From Straminergon stramineum (Eukaryota > Streptophyta > Bryopsida > Hypnales > Calliergonaceae), in assembly GCA_963920665.1 (NCBI GenBank), contig OY987272.1, positions 18,853,001 through 18,917,000 of the forward strand: a stretch of 64,000 nucleotides of DNA, written 5' to 3'. Below the pieces are notes generated by a model. That model searched no databases, was not told the origin of the DNA, and saw nothing but the letters and a program-made list of their open reading frames with translations. The position numbers and the translations under genes were made by a program. Positions 29,606-42,998 of the stretch are shown in pieces; the stretch's first letter is position 1; every line of letters starts with the position of its first letter.

Positions 29606-30088
29606 GATTCGAGCAATAATTAGACACCCACAAAAGATGCCAGTTTCGTGGAGAGACTGAACACAGTGAACAGTGTCCTATGATCAATATGTAAGATATA
29701 TTTCTACTGTAAGACCTGTCCTCATTCTAATCAATTAGGAGGTAGAGCTCCGCTAACGATTAATCTAAAAAGCTATGTCCCGCGAGAATAAAGGACAAGC
29801 ACCCCATTTGACTGGCTCTCAAAGCAGAGTGTAACTACTGAAATTGCTGGCATCTATAGAATAGGGGGAATGCTACCTCCTAGCACCTTCAATGAAATAC
29901 AGTGCCGGCATAAATCTGCGGCATCGATGTACACCAAGGAAGTGTATGATGCGATTTCCTCTGATGGATGTCCCAGATTCTCCGAAAATTGTAGGCATGC
30001 GGCAAGAGAATGCGAGGGACGTTAACACAGCTTCTCGTAGAGCATCTACGCCATGAGCATTGGGCCCTTCGAAAGACTTTTAACTTGC

Positions 30089-33000
30089 TTACAAAGCAAC
30101 TCTTTTGTTGGTGTACTCCTTCACCAGCACTGCTTGCGCTTCTTGGGGCACAGCACCATGCTGATAATACTCCATTGTGAATTCTCCCTTACCCTGTCAA
30201 CAGGGATGGTCATCTGTGTTCAGAAATCGCCTTCGTGGTTTCCAAGATAAAAAGGATGTCACGACAAAAACGAGTCCAAACTCAATGAGACGTAAGTTGA
30301 CTACAGGTAAGGCCAAAGTTGAATGCCCGGACGTGTACCTGTGTCATAGAGCGCAATCCAGTCGAATAGCCAAACATGTTATTCAAAGGTACCTGTCCGA
30401 CATAAAATATAATATTAGTGATTGAAAACTTCCCGAGAGTTATTCCATGGCACGTTACAAAATGATCGGCTAAATATCCAGAATGGATGTTGACCAGGAA
30501 AGATATTGTACCTAAGAGGACAGAAAAGTGCAAGAGGAGAAGAGGGAAGCGAAATCGATGTACAACTTCGTACTCTAGAAATTCTACAATTCAGTTAATT
30601 CAAATATAATGAAGTAACTTGCAGTAAATGGTACAAAGTTAAGGTCTACATTGGAGCTCACGACCCAAGGAACATACATGATGGCACAAACACCTAAAAA
30701 AGGAGTAAAAGACTAGTTGGGTCAGATGCTCACATGTGCCAAGACAACAGCATCGTCGCCCTCTTGGTCGCTACCTACAATAATGCCTTTCCTCCTGTCA
30801 CAATGTCCATGATTACAGCATCTGATGAGCTCACTAGTTTCAAGTCTCAAAGTATCACAAGATTGAACTACTTTTACAGCTTTGCAATCACTATGAGCTT
30901 TTAACAAAAGGATCAAAACAGAAAACAGAAACGCAGTCTAGATCTAATTTCAACAAATACCAGACGAGCAAAAAATGGCAGACATAGTCTTCTCAATGCA
31001 GCATATGTGAAAGTGAGGGATACAAGAAATGCTAGAAAGCCTACCTGTTGATATCCCCAATAATTCCACCCTGGAACTCTACAGGAGCTCTAAGCTCCAC
31101 AAGCATGACCGGCTCTAGAATAACAGGCTTTGCTGCCGCGTAACACTGGAACACAAGAAGCAGAAACTACATTAGAAATCATGAGATCTTGTTACCCTCC
31201 AAGCTATTCAGGTTTCACGAGAAGCAGTATTAGGACACAGCAACGATCAGTAGAAAAAATTACGCAAATGATCGTTAGAAATTGGATCTTAAGTGGCGTA
31301 AAAACTGCACCTGACGGAATGCATAAAGAGCAGCCAGCTTGAATGCCAGCTCACTGGAGTCTACAGCGTGTGAGGCGCCATCAGTCAAAACCACTCGCAA
31401 ATTCTCCACAGGATGACCAATCAAAGCCCCTCTGCACAGCCAAGGATGAGCCAATGCACCAATCAGAAGTAGCTCATACAAGTAGCATAAGAATTAAAAT
31501 CCAAGTCAATTGAAGTCCAAACTGCAGCAAGGAAATGGACGACGAATATGACAATACCTCTGACCAAGTTCTTTGTCGAATAATTCACCAAACAAGAAAG
31601 TTGATACCTGTTATAATAGCATAAAAACAACCGTCCCTATTACCTGAGATTCCTACTTAGGTAATGAGCACTGAATAGTTCCACTCAGAAATAATAAAAG
31701 AGAAGGTTGCACATACGAGTTGCTAGCTTCAATGAAGCCTTTTTCGATAGCCGCAATAAATTGAGAGGGGACAGCTTGCCCGACCATCATATTCTCGAAC
31801 TCAAATTTCTTCTCACTTGCTTCTGGCAGGGGTTCAATATAACTATCCAGCAAACCCAAAACCAACATAGTAAATGAAAACGTCAGCATACCACTATTAA
31901 GAAACAAAGAAATCTGCACAGCAAAGACGATCAAAGTAATCAGAGTCAAAATAAAAAGTTTGCTCATATACCCTACAACGCGACCATATTGGCCCTGTCC
32001 ACCACTTTGCTTCCGATGGAGATAATCGAACTCTGCGCGCTGGGTTATGGTCTCCCGAAAGTTCACTTGTGGCTTTCCCACTACGGCATCTACCTGCAGA
32101 GAAGTGAGTAAATTAATATCTTCTTCGAAACACTAAACTACCTGAAAGAGTTCCTCTCATACGTGCATTGCAATATAGTGGGCGGCTGCCAGCTTTATGA
32201 TTCAAAATCACAACCAAACACTCATGAGCCTTGGTGGCATTGCCAACAAAGACAACGCAGGAGAGGGTGCATTGAAGGCATGAAATAGGGGTCAAAAACC
32301 TTGTATTCACGGCGAATGCGTTCAACATATATGTCGAGATGTAGTTCTCCCATTCCAGAAATAATGGTCTGCAAAAAAACGACCAACCTCCTCAGACACA
32401 TCCTCTCACGACAAATATGCAACTCACAGACCAAAAGCATTCTTGCTTAGTAATAGATAAGGGAGTTGTACATATCACGACACCTACAATGTTCTCGGAG
32501 TAAGAAGAAACCAATCAGCAAATCGACTTACCTGTCCACTATCTGGATCCAAGCTGACTCGGAATGTTGGATCCTCTTTCTGAAACCGATTTAGAGCCTT
32601 TGAAAACTATCAACCCACAGTACAATAACAACATGAGTTCTACTTCAAATGGGCGCATGGGATTAAGGTTGTCTCGTTACTTAAGGTGCCTAAAGCTGAA
32701 GCATAATTTAGTTTTGCATCTCATCAAGCTTTCCAAATGGCTTTGTCTTTCTCGAAAACTGGAAGGATGATCAGACCTGAGGGCCCACATCTTTTGAGGC
32801 AGGAGCAATGGCAAGTGACATCACAGGCTCTGGAACATTCATTGATGTCATGGTATACTTCACAGATCCATCCGTAAAGGTGTCACCGGAAGAACATTCT
32901 ACACCAAAAACAGCAACAATTTCCCCAGCGCGGGCTTCTTGGATGTCCTGACATACAACTCACAAAGGCAATGCTGAGAAAAGACACACCACGACAGTAA

Positions 33001-36000
33001 CAATTTAGTGCACAACAAATGCAAAAGCTGCTCATACGTTCCGAAACTCCCCCAAATCAAGTTCTATTCGTCAGTAAATGAGAGACGCCAACTAACCTCC
33101 ATATCATCAGAATGCATTCGCACTAGCCTAGGCACTTTCACTTTTCTGCCCGTGGTAGAGTTGATGATAAAGTCACCCCTTCGCATTGTCCCCTCATACA
33201 TCCTGCGAATTGATAATAAGGTCGATCACATTGATCCATTTAACGCTAACGTATAATCATAATGAAAAGACACTGAACTAATCGTCTGCAAGATGATAAG
33301 AAAGAAAAAGATCTCACAATAATAAATGGTCACATTCAAAACTCTCGGGTAATCAAGTGACAAAACAACATAATACACATAAATGAGGAATGCCTCGTAA
33401 ATGCAAGGCTCCACACTCACTAAAATGAACACACAGCCGGGATGAGCCCTGAAAATCAGCAAGGCAACCGGCATCACTGTATGCAAAGCGACACAGTGAG
33501 GTCTCAGACAATATTGCACACCTCAGGTATGTAAGTTGGCCAAAACGACCCTCTTCCAGTTTGAAAGCCAGTGCAACAAGCTTACCATCTGGAGATCCAG
33601 TGAGTTCCACCTGCAAAAAAGGATATCATTTTACCGACAGCAAAATTGCAGAACAATAAAGTGCCAAAGTGGAGACCACAATGAACAAAACGAGACAGGG
33701 TCACGCAAAACTAGAGCTTCTCAACACAGACCATGAAATTAGACAACACATTGAGTGTATATACGTGAATTCCTCAAAGTCGTACCCCAAAAAACACAAT
33801 ACAGGATTGCAAATTCAGTACACGAAAGAATTGCTGTCCAATGCAGCCAGACTGCTAATGCACATCGCCATTGCAGATGAAAGTGTGTAAATTTACCTTT
33901 TCTTCCTTCTTGTTCTGATCAAGCGCACAATTGCTAACCTCTAGTGGATTGGGCAAATACTCCACAACACCATCTAAAAGAAGTTGAACTCCCTGTAAAA
34001 GCAAGTAAAGGCAAACTCTACATCGAATTAGAGCATTATCTTGCACTACTAGCAACAATCACCAACTGGAACTCAAATACCAAATGACTGTCCAATGAGC
34101 CCAATGAGCCCAATGAGCCCAATGCCACAAATAAGCAAATGGACGAGGACATCGTACTGATTTTGACAGAGTCTGTGAATAGACCATCAATATTGATTCT
34201 CTTATCCAACGTAACATGATTCATGGGAGAAACAATGTCAACCATAGACAATTCTAGAAATCCATGCCACGTAACGAATCCACAACGAATGCAAGAGGAA
34301 TGATTTCATACCTTGTTCTTAAATGCACTACCCATAAATACAGGTATAAAGTGCAGGTTAAGAGTGGCTCGTCGCACTGCAGCCTACAAGTGCAAAATGT
34401 TTATCTCAATATCAGATTAACTTTACGTTATAACAAATTCCTTACAGAAGTGCAAAATGTATCCAAGACATAGAGCAACACATAACATTTACTTCTCCGC
34501 GCACAGGCATGTCACTGAAATGCATGAATAGTCAATACGTAAAGCTGAAAAGCTAGGACAGCCAAGGCTAAAAATTCAAGATAGATACACATAAAAGAAA
34601 GGCAAATTCAAAACCTACCGAAAGAACAGCAGCCGTGATTGGTTGGTCGTTGAGAAATAAATCTGCCAGCTCATCATCCACCTCTGAAACAGACTCAATA
34701 AGCTCCCGCCTTTTCTCAGCCACTTCTGCTGCAATCTCACTTGGAATGTCTCCCTTCAGAACTTTCTCTCTGTATTCGCAAAGGACACGTTAATCCAGCA
34801 GCTGAGTTATATCAAAGCTTACCGAGTACTCAACACTCAAATAGATAACAATAGCAATAGAGGTATAAGAGATGAGCAACACATTTATAGAAAAACGCCC
34901 AGCAAGAGCATTTTCTAGCACAAGACATACCCATGAGCACCCTGAAAGTAGTAGGCTTGATTGTGGACGAGGTCAACCAGGCCCTTAATTTGATCTTCCA
35001 ACCCGATGGGATATTGAATTGCTGAACAATTGTGTTTCAACTTATTCCTCACCTGCATCCCATTCGAAAAAATGGAAATTCATATTACATACTTGACGAT
35101 ACATGGTACGTTTATATTATATTCTGGGCAAAGCACAGTAATGGTGACAGACTGACTATCAAAAGTGATGGAACTCCCAACGTGTAAGCATAACACTCAA
35201 AAGGCAGTAGTATGATCATGCTTCGAAGAAAAATAACCTGATCAATAACTTTCCAAGGATCTGCTCCCGATCGATCCAATTTATTGATAAAGGCAACGCG
35301 TGGAACATTGTATCGCCTCATTTGCCGATCAACTGTAATGGATTGACTTTGCACGCCTCCCACACTACAAAGAACGAGCACCGCTCCGTCCAGCACGCGA
35401 AGAGCTCTTTCCACTTCAATTGTGAAATCGACGTGACCCGGCGTATCGATGATGTTGATCTGTGCCCACCAGAATATACAGAACTTTTATCAATAATGCG
35501 TCTGAGAAATACACGGCACGTAGGAATGTAAATCGGCGCAAATGAAGAAAAGTCATTGACAGTTTCTGCTACACCCTTCACAAAGCATAAACCACAGAAA
35601 TTCCTAAATCCTGCACTAGTTCGGAACTACATGCGATGTCACAAGTGCTTCATATGAATCAACCATCCAAAAGTCGACAATCATGTACTTGACAGTGTGC
35701 AGCTTCCATAAATCCACCTAGTTAATGAATTCAATAACAAATGCATAAAAAGTAGTCATTTGATGCTAACTTTAAGAAAATCTGCTTGTCCCGGAGTAAA
35801 GATTTCTTGTAGCAGAACAGCAGCGCAAAGCATGAAACTCACTCGACTGCAGAAACTATGTAATTAAAATTTGCCACGCTCTGTGTCACTAAAACGCACA
35901 GATCGGAGCACGATAAGAAACAAAATTTCCGGGATACAATAATCTCACACTCCTTAAATTTCTCATCTGCAGGTTAGAAAGAACATATCTAGAGCGTAAA

Positions 36001-36713
36001 AGATATAATCGCGGTGAGAAAAAACTCAGCAGCAGCTCCACATGCTCCACATGACTATGTAAACCGTGCTCGGTGCACTATTTAACACGGCTGGCGAAAC
36101 CCTAGAGTATCGAGATTAAAATTTCTCACGATCTGTATCACTGAATTGCACCGATTGGAGCATGAAAAAATAATTTCAAAAAATCCGAGTTATAACAGCT
36201 TTCCTTTCTCACTGCTCCTAAAATTTCTCTCTCATCTGCTGGGTAGATAGAACCAATTCCTGGCCATTTAGGGAAGCGAACCTGACTGTCGCCCCAAGTA
36301 CAGTATGTGGCAGCGGACTGAATGGTAATTCCCTTCTCCCGCTCCAGGTCCATTGAATCCATCTTGGCCCCAACGCCATCCTTCCCGCGCACCTCATGAA
36401 TCTCATGAATCTTGCCCGTGTAAAAGAGCACCCGCTCCGTCAGAGTCGTTTTCCCCGAATCAATGTGCGCGGAAATTCCGATGTTTCGGATCTTTTCCAT
36501 ACTCTCGCGCCATGATTGCTCCCGCGTCTCGACAGGGTTCGCAACGCCGGTGAGATGGCGCCTCAGAAGGCCACAAGGGGTGAAATCGAAGCAGGGCCGA
36601 ATGGAATGGCGAGGAGCGAAGGACCAGAGGGAGGAGGCAAGAGCAGTTTCGTAAGAAACAGAGAGGGAGGAGCGCGCGAGGGCCAGGAGACGAGTCGTCG
36701 TGGCCCGCGCCAT
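30089..36713 (-). CDS. MEFG1: Mitochondrial elongation factor G, 18 exons
   Basis: GTPase that drives ribosome translocation in mitochondria. Exons (minus): 36713-36282, 35459-35238, 35052-34931, 34769-34619, 34383-34312, 33992-33897, 33610-33522, 33202-33097, 32947-32777, 32606-32532, 32368-32300, 32093-31972, 31842-31717, 31431-31311, 31145-31045, 30794-30734, 30392-30339, 30193-30089. All are GT-AG and the phases agree: 764 residues (Arabidopsis ~754). The N-terminus ([17 protein letters not shown]) is basic and hydroxylated like a mitochondrial presequence. G1 AHIDSGKT is at 82-89, the effector-side REKGIT at 125-130, G3 DTPGH at 149-153 and G4 NKLD at 203-206. Domain II (LTGSPDG), domain IV ([17 protein letters not shown]) and domain V (LNNMFGYST) follow. 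An in-frame ATG at 36770 would add 19 residues; the MAR start matches homologs better. It is not the plastid EF-G. Confidence 0.97.
34092..34124 (+). repeat. 9-bp tandem repeat inside an EF-G intron
   Basis: caatgagcc is repeated about 3.5 times between exons 5 and 6 of the elongation-factor gene. It is short and of no evident function. Confidence 0.8.
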
Positions 36714-36783
36714 CGCTGCGATTAGCGCTGCGACGAAGCGCAATCTCGGAAACACAACGTCGGTTACCAATGTGATGCAATGC

Positions 36784-36798
36784 AGGGTTTAGGGTTTA
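36784..36798 (-). promoter_or_regulatory. Double telo-box upstream of the EF-G gene
   Basis: On the minus strand this reads TAAACCCTAAACCCT, two overlapping AAACCCTA words 70-85 bp before the ATG. Telo-boxes are common in plant promoters of translation genes, near the transcription start. Position and partner gene fit that role. Confidence 0.6.
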
Positions 36799-36799
36799 A

Positions 36800-38376
36800 G
36801 GCCCGCATAACCCGCAGAGATCCGACCCGACCAGGTGAACATACCCGGAAAGATATCCGATTGCTTATCTGATGCCGAAGAAAATGAGGGATGAAATTAA
36901 ATATTCATCCCAATAGTGGGCGTCACTCACTCCTCAGTCCTCACTCACTCCTTAGCCTAGGGTGATGGAAAAAAACAGGTTTTCTCTTGAAAATAAGGAG
37001 AGCCACCAAGTGGCCAAAATCTTGCCTAATAAATTATAATTTTTCATAAAGTTCATTTGGCATTCATATTAATTGTTGTGGAGAATATTATTTAACAATT
37101 TGATGTTAGGATGGACCATAGCATATTGGGATCAGATCATGCATTATTCCTAAATGTGCTATGTTGTGCCAAGTAGTAAGTGACAATTGTGACTAATTAC
37201 ATCCTAATTATCAACTTTTTGAATTTTAATGTGGATCATACCAATTTACTAGATGGCTGATTATTCATCATTGATGCTAGATAACCAATTTGGTCTAGCA
37301 AAAGTTACAAAATTGAATTTTCAATAAATTCCTATATTCAAAGCATTATTGATGAGATTGAATAATATTTGAAACAATTAGTATGATTTTGTTAGTATGA
37401 TCTCATTTCATTCAACCAATTGAACAATGTTGAAAAATTTTAACTATTTAAAATTTATAGGCATCAAATTGCATGTGACAACAACACAACTTCTCAAGTA
37501 AGTGAAAACATATCACATGAATAGCATAGTGATAGCAAAAGGGATGTGACAATAGATAGTTTGAACTTTAACAACCCTAATTTTAGTAAGATAAAATTGA
37601 CTCTTACTTGCCTACATTGTAAAATTTTGACATTTTTAATCTACACTTCACTCATTCAAAAGAAAAAAGAATGAATAAATTTGATCTTAAGGCTAAATGA
37701 CAACCTATCACCAAGGTACTTTGTCATAAATGATCTGATTTCTAGGCCAATAGGTGTATTCTTCATTTCTACAATAATTTTGAAAGCCATCCATTGGACA
37801 CTTTTTGCCCTTGGCATTCTTTCAAAGTTAATTTTAAAATAGATACATGGACAACTACCAACACCCAAGTTGACATCCATAAGAAATAATGAGCTATGAA
37901 AAGGGTTCATGCATCTCTCCCCTTGTGAACAAAATTGGCCATTAGGGATACAGGAATAAAGGAACATGGAGGTTGGACTTCTCTCCACTAGTAGGTGGCA
38001 ATGTCAGGGAATGAATCACCGGTGGATGGGAAGAAAGAACCAATATGTTGCCAGATCCACTTAATAGAGAATTCCATCAACCACATAATTTAGTAGGAAG
38101 GTGGTTTGTGATTGAAAGGATATGGTTGCATCTTCCTCGTGGGGGTTCCACCTTTCATAGGATTCAATGATTCCATCCACCAAGCCATCTTCCTGTCTTT
38201 GACACCTACTAAAAGCCAAGGAAAAGGCGGCAATCTCTCATTACAGATTAATGTACACAGGTGGGTTCGGCAAAGGACGTGGCATAGCCATTTGCCAACA
38301 ATTCTCCAACCCAAAAGGAAGATTACACTGATCAGTGCTTATGCAGAATCAGGTATAGTCTGCTGGCGAGTCGGCT
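36800..38376. other. Intergenic region between EF-G promoter and SLU7 3' end
   Basis: No supported gene. An open frame of 110 codons at 37656-37988 (minus; contains CMNPFHSSLFLMDVNLGVGSC) resembles nothing I recognise, and 38090-38314 is another unassigned frame that probably lies in the SLU7 3' UTR. Both may be remnants of one decayed element. Confidence 0.4.
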
Positions 38377-41300
38377 CTAGAGGAAATCCTTCATGGGGTC
38401 ATCATGGTGCACCTTCTTCATCCTGTAAGCTTCCATTTCCTCTTGTGTGACCTGGAGCAAACAAAATTTAACAGCTATTAGTATGTAACGAAATCAAACC
38501 CTAGAACAAGTCCTGATCCCTCCAGGTACATGGGTCAGTGACTCGTAATTAATTAAACAACATCCATCTTAAAAGCTCACCAGCAACGCATCAATTCCAG
38601 AAAATAGTATGCAGAAATGATGTATGGAAGTGAAAAATTAACCCGGAAGTGTCCAAACGATCAAAAGTAGACGCTTCCATATGAATAAGAGTTGACATAA
38701 ATCATTAAGGGAGCTCCTGGGAAAGTAAAAAAATATACGTATAGAAAGAAGAAATCATGCATTTTTTAACAGATAGAATATACCAAAGTGAACTTTCTAT
38801 TTTCAGCTGGGGCATGCCTGTACAGCTGAATAACAATTAAACGGAAGGATGGACAAATTCATACCATTGATTGAATATCGTTACATCACACAGTCAGCAG
38901 AGTGTAACGAAAGATAAGAAGAGCAACACTTACATCATTGCTGTAAGTTACATTGTACTTGCGCTTCCTATCATCTTTCTCTTCTCGTAACCTCTCATCC
39001 TCCTGAAACAAAGCCATTGGTTATAAGTAAAAGTAGCTCAAAGTTAGCTTGCTCATGACTTCAAAGTTTCAATGCAATTCGCCTATTCTAAAACATTTCA
39101 AATAAAAGACATGCATACAGAAGAAGAATTCTTACCTTCTTCAAAGCTTCCTTCAGCTTCTTTTTATCAAGCACCACGTCCTCAGGCACCTCCGAACCCC
39201 AACTGGCCAGATTCTTCTCCACCTTTTCAGTGGGTTTCTCTTGGAGAGCTTCCTTGCGTTCGATATTGGTTCGCATCAACTCAGCAGAAGCCTCAGCAGC
39301 CTCAATTCCAGCTTGACCTGTGCAATAACTATTCCTCGTAAATTGTTTGCAACACTTGTATCCCCATTGATGGTCCTTCCACCATGAACCCCACACAGTT
39401 GAATGATTGTTGATGAAAATATCCTCCTCGTATTTGCTCTTGGGCACAGCTTTCTCCTGCAATGAGTATGGAATGAGAACTTAACCCTAGAAGGACGGGC
39501 CCATGGCCACTGATTTCAAGCCTCACTGTACATCACTCTGTCTGCTGCCATTCTGCAACTAGATATGAATGAAAAAATTTATGTTTATTATTCGAATATG
39601 AAGCCATATGTCTACTACATGTCATAAAATTTTCAATTTTTTGGGAGAAAATTTAAAATTACTGTGAATTTCTTAAGAAAAAATGAAGAAAATTCATATC
39701 AAATATAGAATATACTTGAAATATCTGAAACTTTCACCATAGATGTATATAGTGTATAACATCATGGTATGAACCAAAGTTTCCATGCCACTCTAAAATT
39801 AAAAAATGAACAGACCATAGTTATAAGCCTAAAGTTCATATTGCTATAAAAGATTGAAAATTTTTCAAAATTTCCAAATGGAATAGAAACTATACTTGAT
39901 AAGCTTCATTTCATTAGTTGGACTGAAATTAAAAACATATCATTTATGGCTAAAATTCACATCAAGAGTAAATAACTAGAAATGGACAAAATACACTGGG
40001 TGATCTGTGGATTAAGCATCTTCTTCTTTAAAAAATTCAATAATACCATAATGAGGGAGTTTGCAATACTATGTACTTTGGAAAAAAATAATTGGATGAA
40101 AAAACGTTTTTTTCCATCCTCCAGTCTTAGGTGAAGTCATCCAAACGGACATTTCGTGTCCGCAGCAGCATTACAGGGTTAACTCACTAAATTTGACATG
40201 CGCACAGATATAGCTGCGCAAACAATGTAGCTGACGGAAACCATAGAAGGAACAAAATTCACAACGGAGAATAGAAACACAAAATTGAACTCATCATTCA
40301 CCAATAATAGATGTAAATTAGCAATCTTTCTAATGCAAGCGAATACAGGGAAGGACCTCTAATTAGGTTCATGATGTGCCAGAAACGGTAACGTTGAAGC
40401 ATAAGCACCTCAATATCATTCACGGATACTCTGCAGAGTCCGTGAAGACGACATAAGTAATTGAAGTGCTGTAACTGGCATTACCCTTCCAGCCAGACCA
40501 ATAATCCACTTAAGGAATGAGACTTTGAAGCATACCTGTCCCTTGATTATTCGACCTGCCTGGTCATACTCGATTTGCCTCTCACTTTGACCCAGCAACA
40601 ATTCCATCGGGGGAATATCTGCAGACGCTGCATCGCCATACTTGTTCATGATATCTTGCTTAGTTTGTTTCTTCAATGTGTCCTTCTTGACCTTAAACTC
40701 CCTGTATAACAGTTCTGCTTGGGAGGGTGCAGCCTGGAGGTGAATGTCTTGACCCATTTCGAACGCTTCCCAAGCGTGTATGTTGAGTTGCTTGAACTCA
40801 TTGGACTGGCCGGAAATCCTATTTTGATTGTCACCCTGATAACACATACCACAATTTCCTTTTTGAGATTAACCAAAAGTAGAAAAAAAATAACTAAAAA
40901 TTATGCAGCAACTCCTCACCAAACTATAAAGAAGTACATGACTCGGATTCCTATGATGAAAACAAGAAATAAGTAATAAGTGATTGCTGCACTACCATTC
41001 CCTCGAATAGGAGTGCAAGACACTCCATACAATCTTAATGTGTGCCACTCCGTACCATTACACAAGTTAGATCACATTTAAAGGTTAACATCAAAGAAAG
41101 TCTGTGCAATACCTCATAGAACTTCTCATTAGGATCGCTGTCTGGAAGGGGATCTTCACGCATAGACCGTGTTTTTGGATCGTAGTAAGCAGAGTTTACA
41201 TCCAAATTGAGCAAATATTTTGCAGTATCTTCTCGAATACGCAAATTACTGCAAACAATCACAATAAAATAAATAAAATAGTAGCGTTATCAACCATTAT

Positions 41301-42998
41301 CCACAAATCCCTTTTGAGTAAATGCGCACACAGCGGCAATTAACATCACGCAGCAAGAAAGGGGAAATATTAACTCTTAGATAAAGAGGACTCATTTATT
41401 ATGTTTCTGAAATAAGGAACACCGAATACTTGATAGCTGATGACACACTCTGTGCGACATGTATTTATCTCTTAAAGGATCGAGAGACCAAATTTGGGCC
41501 TAAGTTTTTCAGCACTTCTGAGTGGAATGAAAGGGGCTGTCTTTCGTTCAATTTTATATATTTCATGCAATGTTCTTCACTGATTCCCATTATTTAAAAT
41601 TTGAGCCCCCCAATTATATTTTTCACAACATGACCAACCACATGATCATATTAAGACCAAAAAGAGTCGGTTCTTCAGGATTAAACTGATCAGATCTAAG
41701 CTAGAGGAGTATAAGGTTGCAGCTAGCAAACAGAGAAGTGCAGAACCAGACAGGCTGCTACATATTCGAGGACACTTACCGCACAGTTCCAGTGCTGCCT
41801 CCTCCAGTTGTGCGCACACGCTTCTCAACTTTAGCGAAGTCCATTTGTTGACTCTCATCGACTTTCGCTTCATCGACTTCCCCTCCATCTTTATCCTCGT
41901 CTTCGTCTTCATCATCGTCACTGTCCTTGTCTTGGTCCGTTTCTGTGACTTTAGAGCTTTTCTTCTGCTCAAGCCGCTTCAGCTGCTCCTCCTTCTGATG
42001 CTTGCGTCTAGCTTCATCACGCGCCTCGTAAGTATCAATCACTCGGCTGTAAGTGGATGCATCGTAACCATTCCATCTGTCACGCTTGCCGTCGTAGTCC
42101 AACTCGAATGTCTCGACTTTCTCATCCGGAGCGATGAATTTGTTGGTAAACTTTGCACCGGTCTTCCGAGGTCGATCCATGCAAGTTTTCGAGTCATGTG
42201 TCATTGCACCACAGCTGCAAACCAGATTCCATATAAGGTATACATATACACCGATTCGAAAGCCAAAATCGCAGAATGAAGAGTAGCAAAGAAGATCATA
42301 AGAGTCAAGAAAGCGTAATCTAACAACCATATACGACGTTCAAATGAGTAACCTAGATGGAAACTTACTTGGTGCAAGCTCCTTTACGGAACTTATCAGC
42401 CTGGAAGACCTTCTTACCACGGTCGTACCAATCCTTCGTGTAATTGGGATCCGATTTCCAATTCCTTTGATGTTTCAAACTCTTCAAGTCCAAAAAAGAC
42501 AGTCCAAGTCAGTACCACAAAGATTGCTGATAACTACCTTTAATCTACATAGTACACCGAAACCCTCCTTCCAAGGAAATTGAAAATTCTCACTGTGCTA
42601 TTCGTGCCCTCTCAACCCTAAAAACTCAAAGTAGCTGATAAAGAAGTAACGAAACGTACCGGTCTTTCAGCGTTAAGATACCAAGGCGCAGATGACATAT
42701 ACTGCGGGATATGAGGATTAATCTCCTTTCCATCTTCATCGAGCTCCGCAGGGGCAAGACCGGCTTTTCGAGCCTCCTCCAACTCCAACTGCTTCCTATG
42801 ATCCTCCCTACTCTTGAAAGCGGCTGCCACCACGAGATTACATACATCAACACCACCGCACAATCGAATTCCTCCATATTACGCACTCCACCGCCTTCAT
42901 TGAAAATGACATCTCCGCCTCCAAAAATTCGCAAAAACTGATACAAAAATGAAACAGACGAAGACAAGAATTCGAAGCATACCTGACGCCGTCGCCAT
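38377..42998 (-). CDS. SLU7: Pre-mRNA-splicing factor SLU7, 9 exons
   Basis: Spliceosomal protein of the second catalytic step, needed for 3' splice-site choice; nuclear. Exons (minus): 42998-42983, 42823-42660, 42481-42369, 42214-41780, 41248-41113, 40835-40536, 39456-39136, 39002-38934, 38451-38377. All are GT-AG and the phases agree: 542 residues (Arabidopsis ~535). The first exon encodes only MATAS plus one base. Visible: [10 protein letters not shown] near the N-terminus, zinc knuckle C96-x2-C99-x4-H104-x4-C109, [13 protein letters not shown] at 137-149, an acidic run at ~190-212, [60 protein letters not shown] and the C-terminal [10 protein letters not shown]. The acidic insert is longer than I recall in Arabidopsis. 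The ~1.08-kb intron between 39457 and 40535 is the largest and holds no recognisable element. No alternative identity is plausible. Confidence 0.97.

Noticed and set aside
36353..36725. Plus-strand frames at the start of the EF-G gene
   Set aside because: They are antisense shadows of EF-G exon 1, which encodes the conserved GTPase motifs on the other strand.
37656..37988. 110-codon minus-strand frame as a gene
   Set aside because: No family resemblance, no flanking exons and AT-rich context; kept only as a note in the intergenic entry.
41845..42279. 144-codon plus-strand frame
   Set aside because: Exact antisense of SLU7 exon 4; its leucine-rich look comes from the acidic run read backwards.
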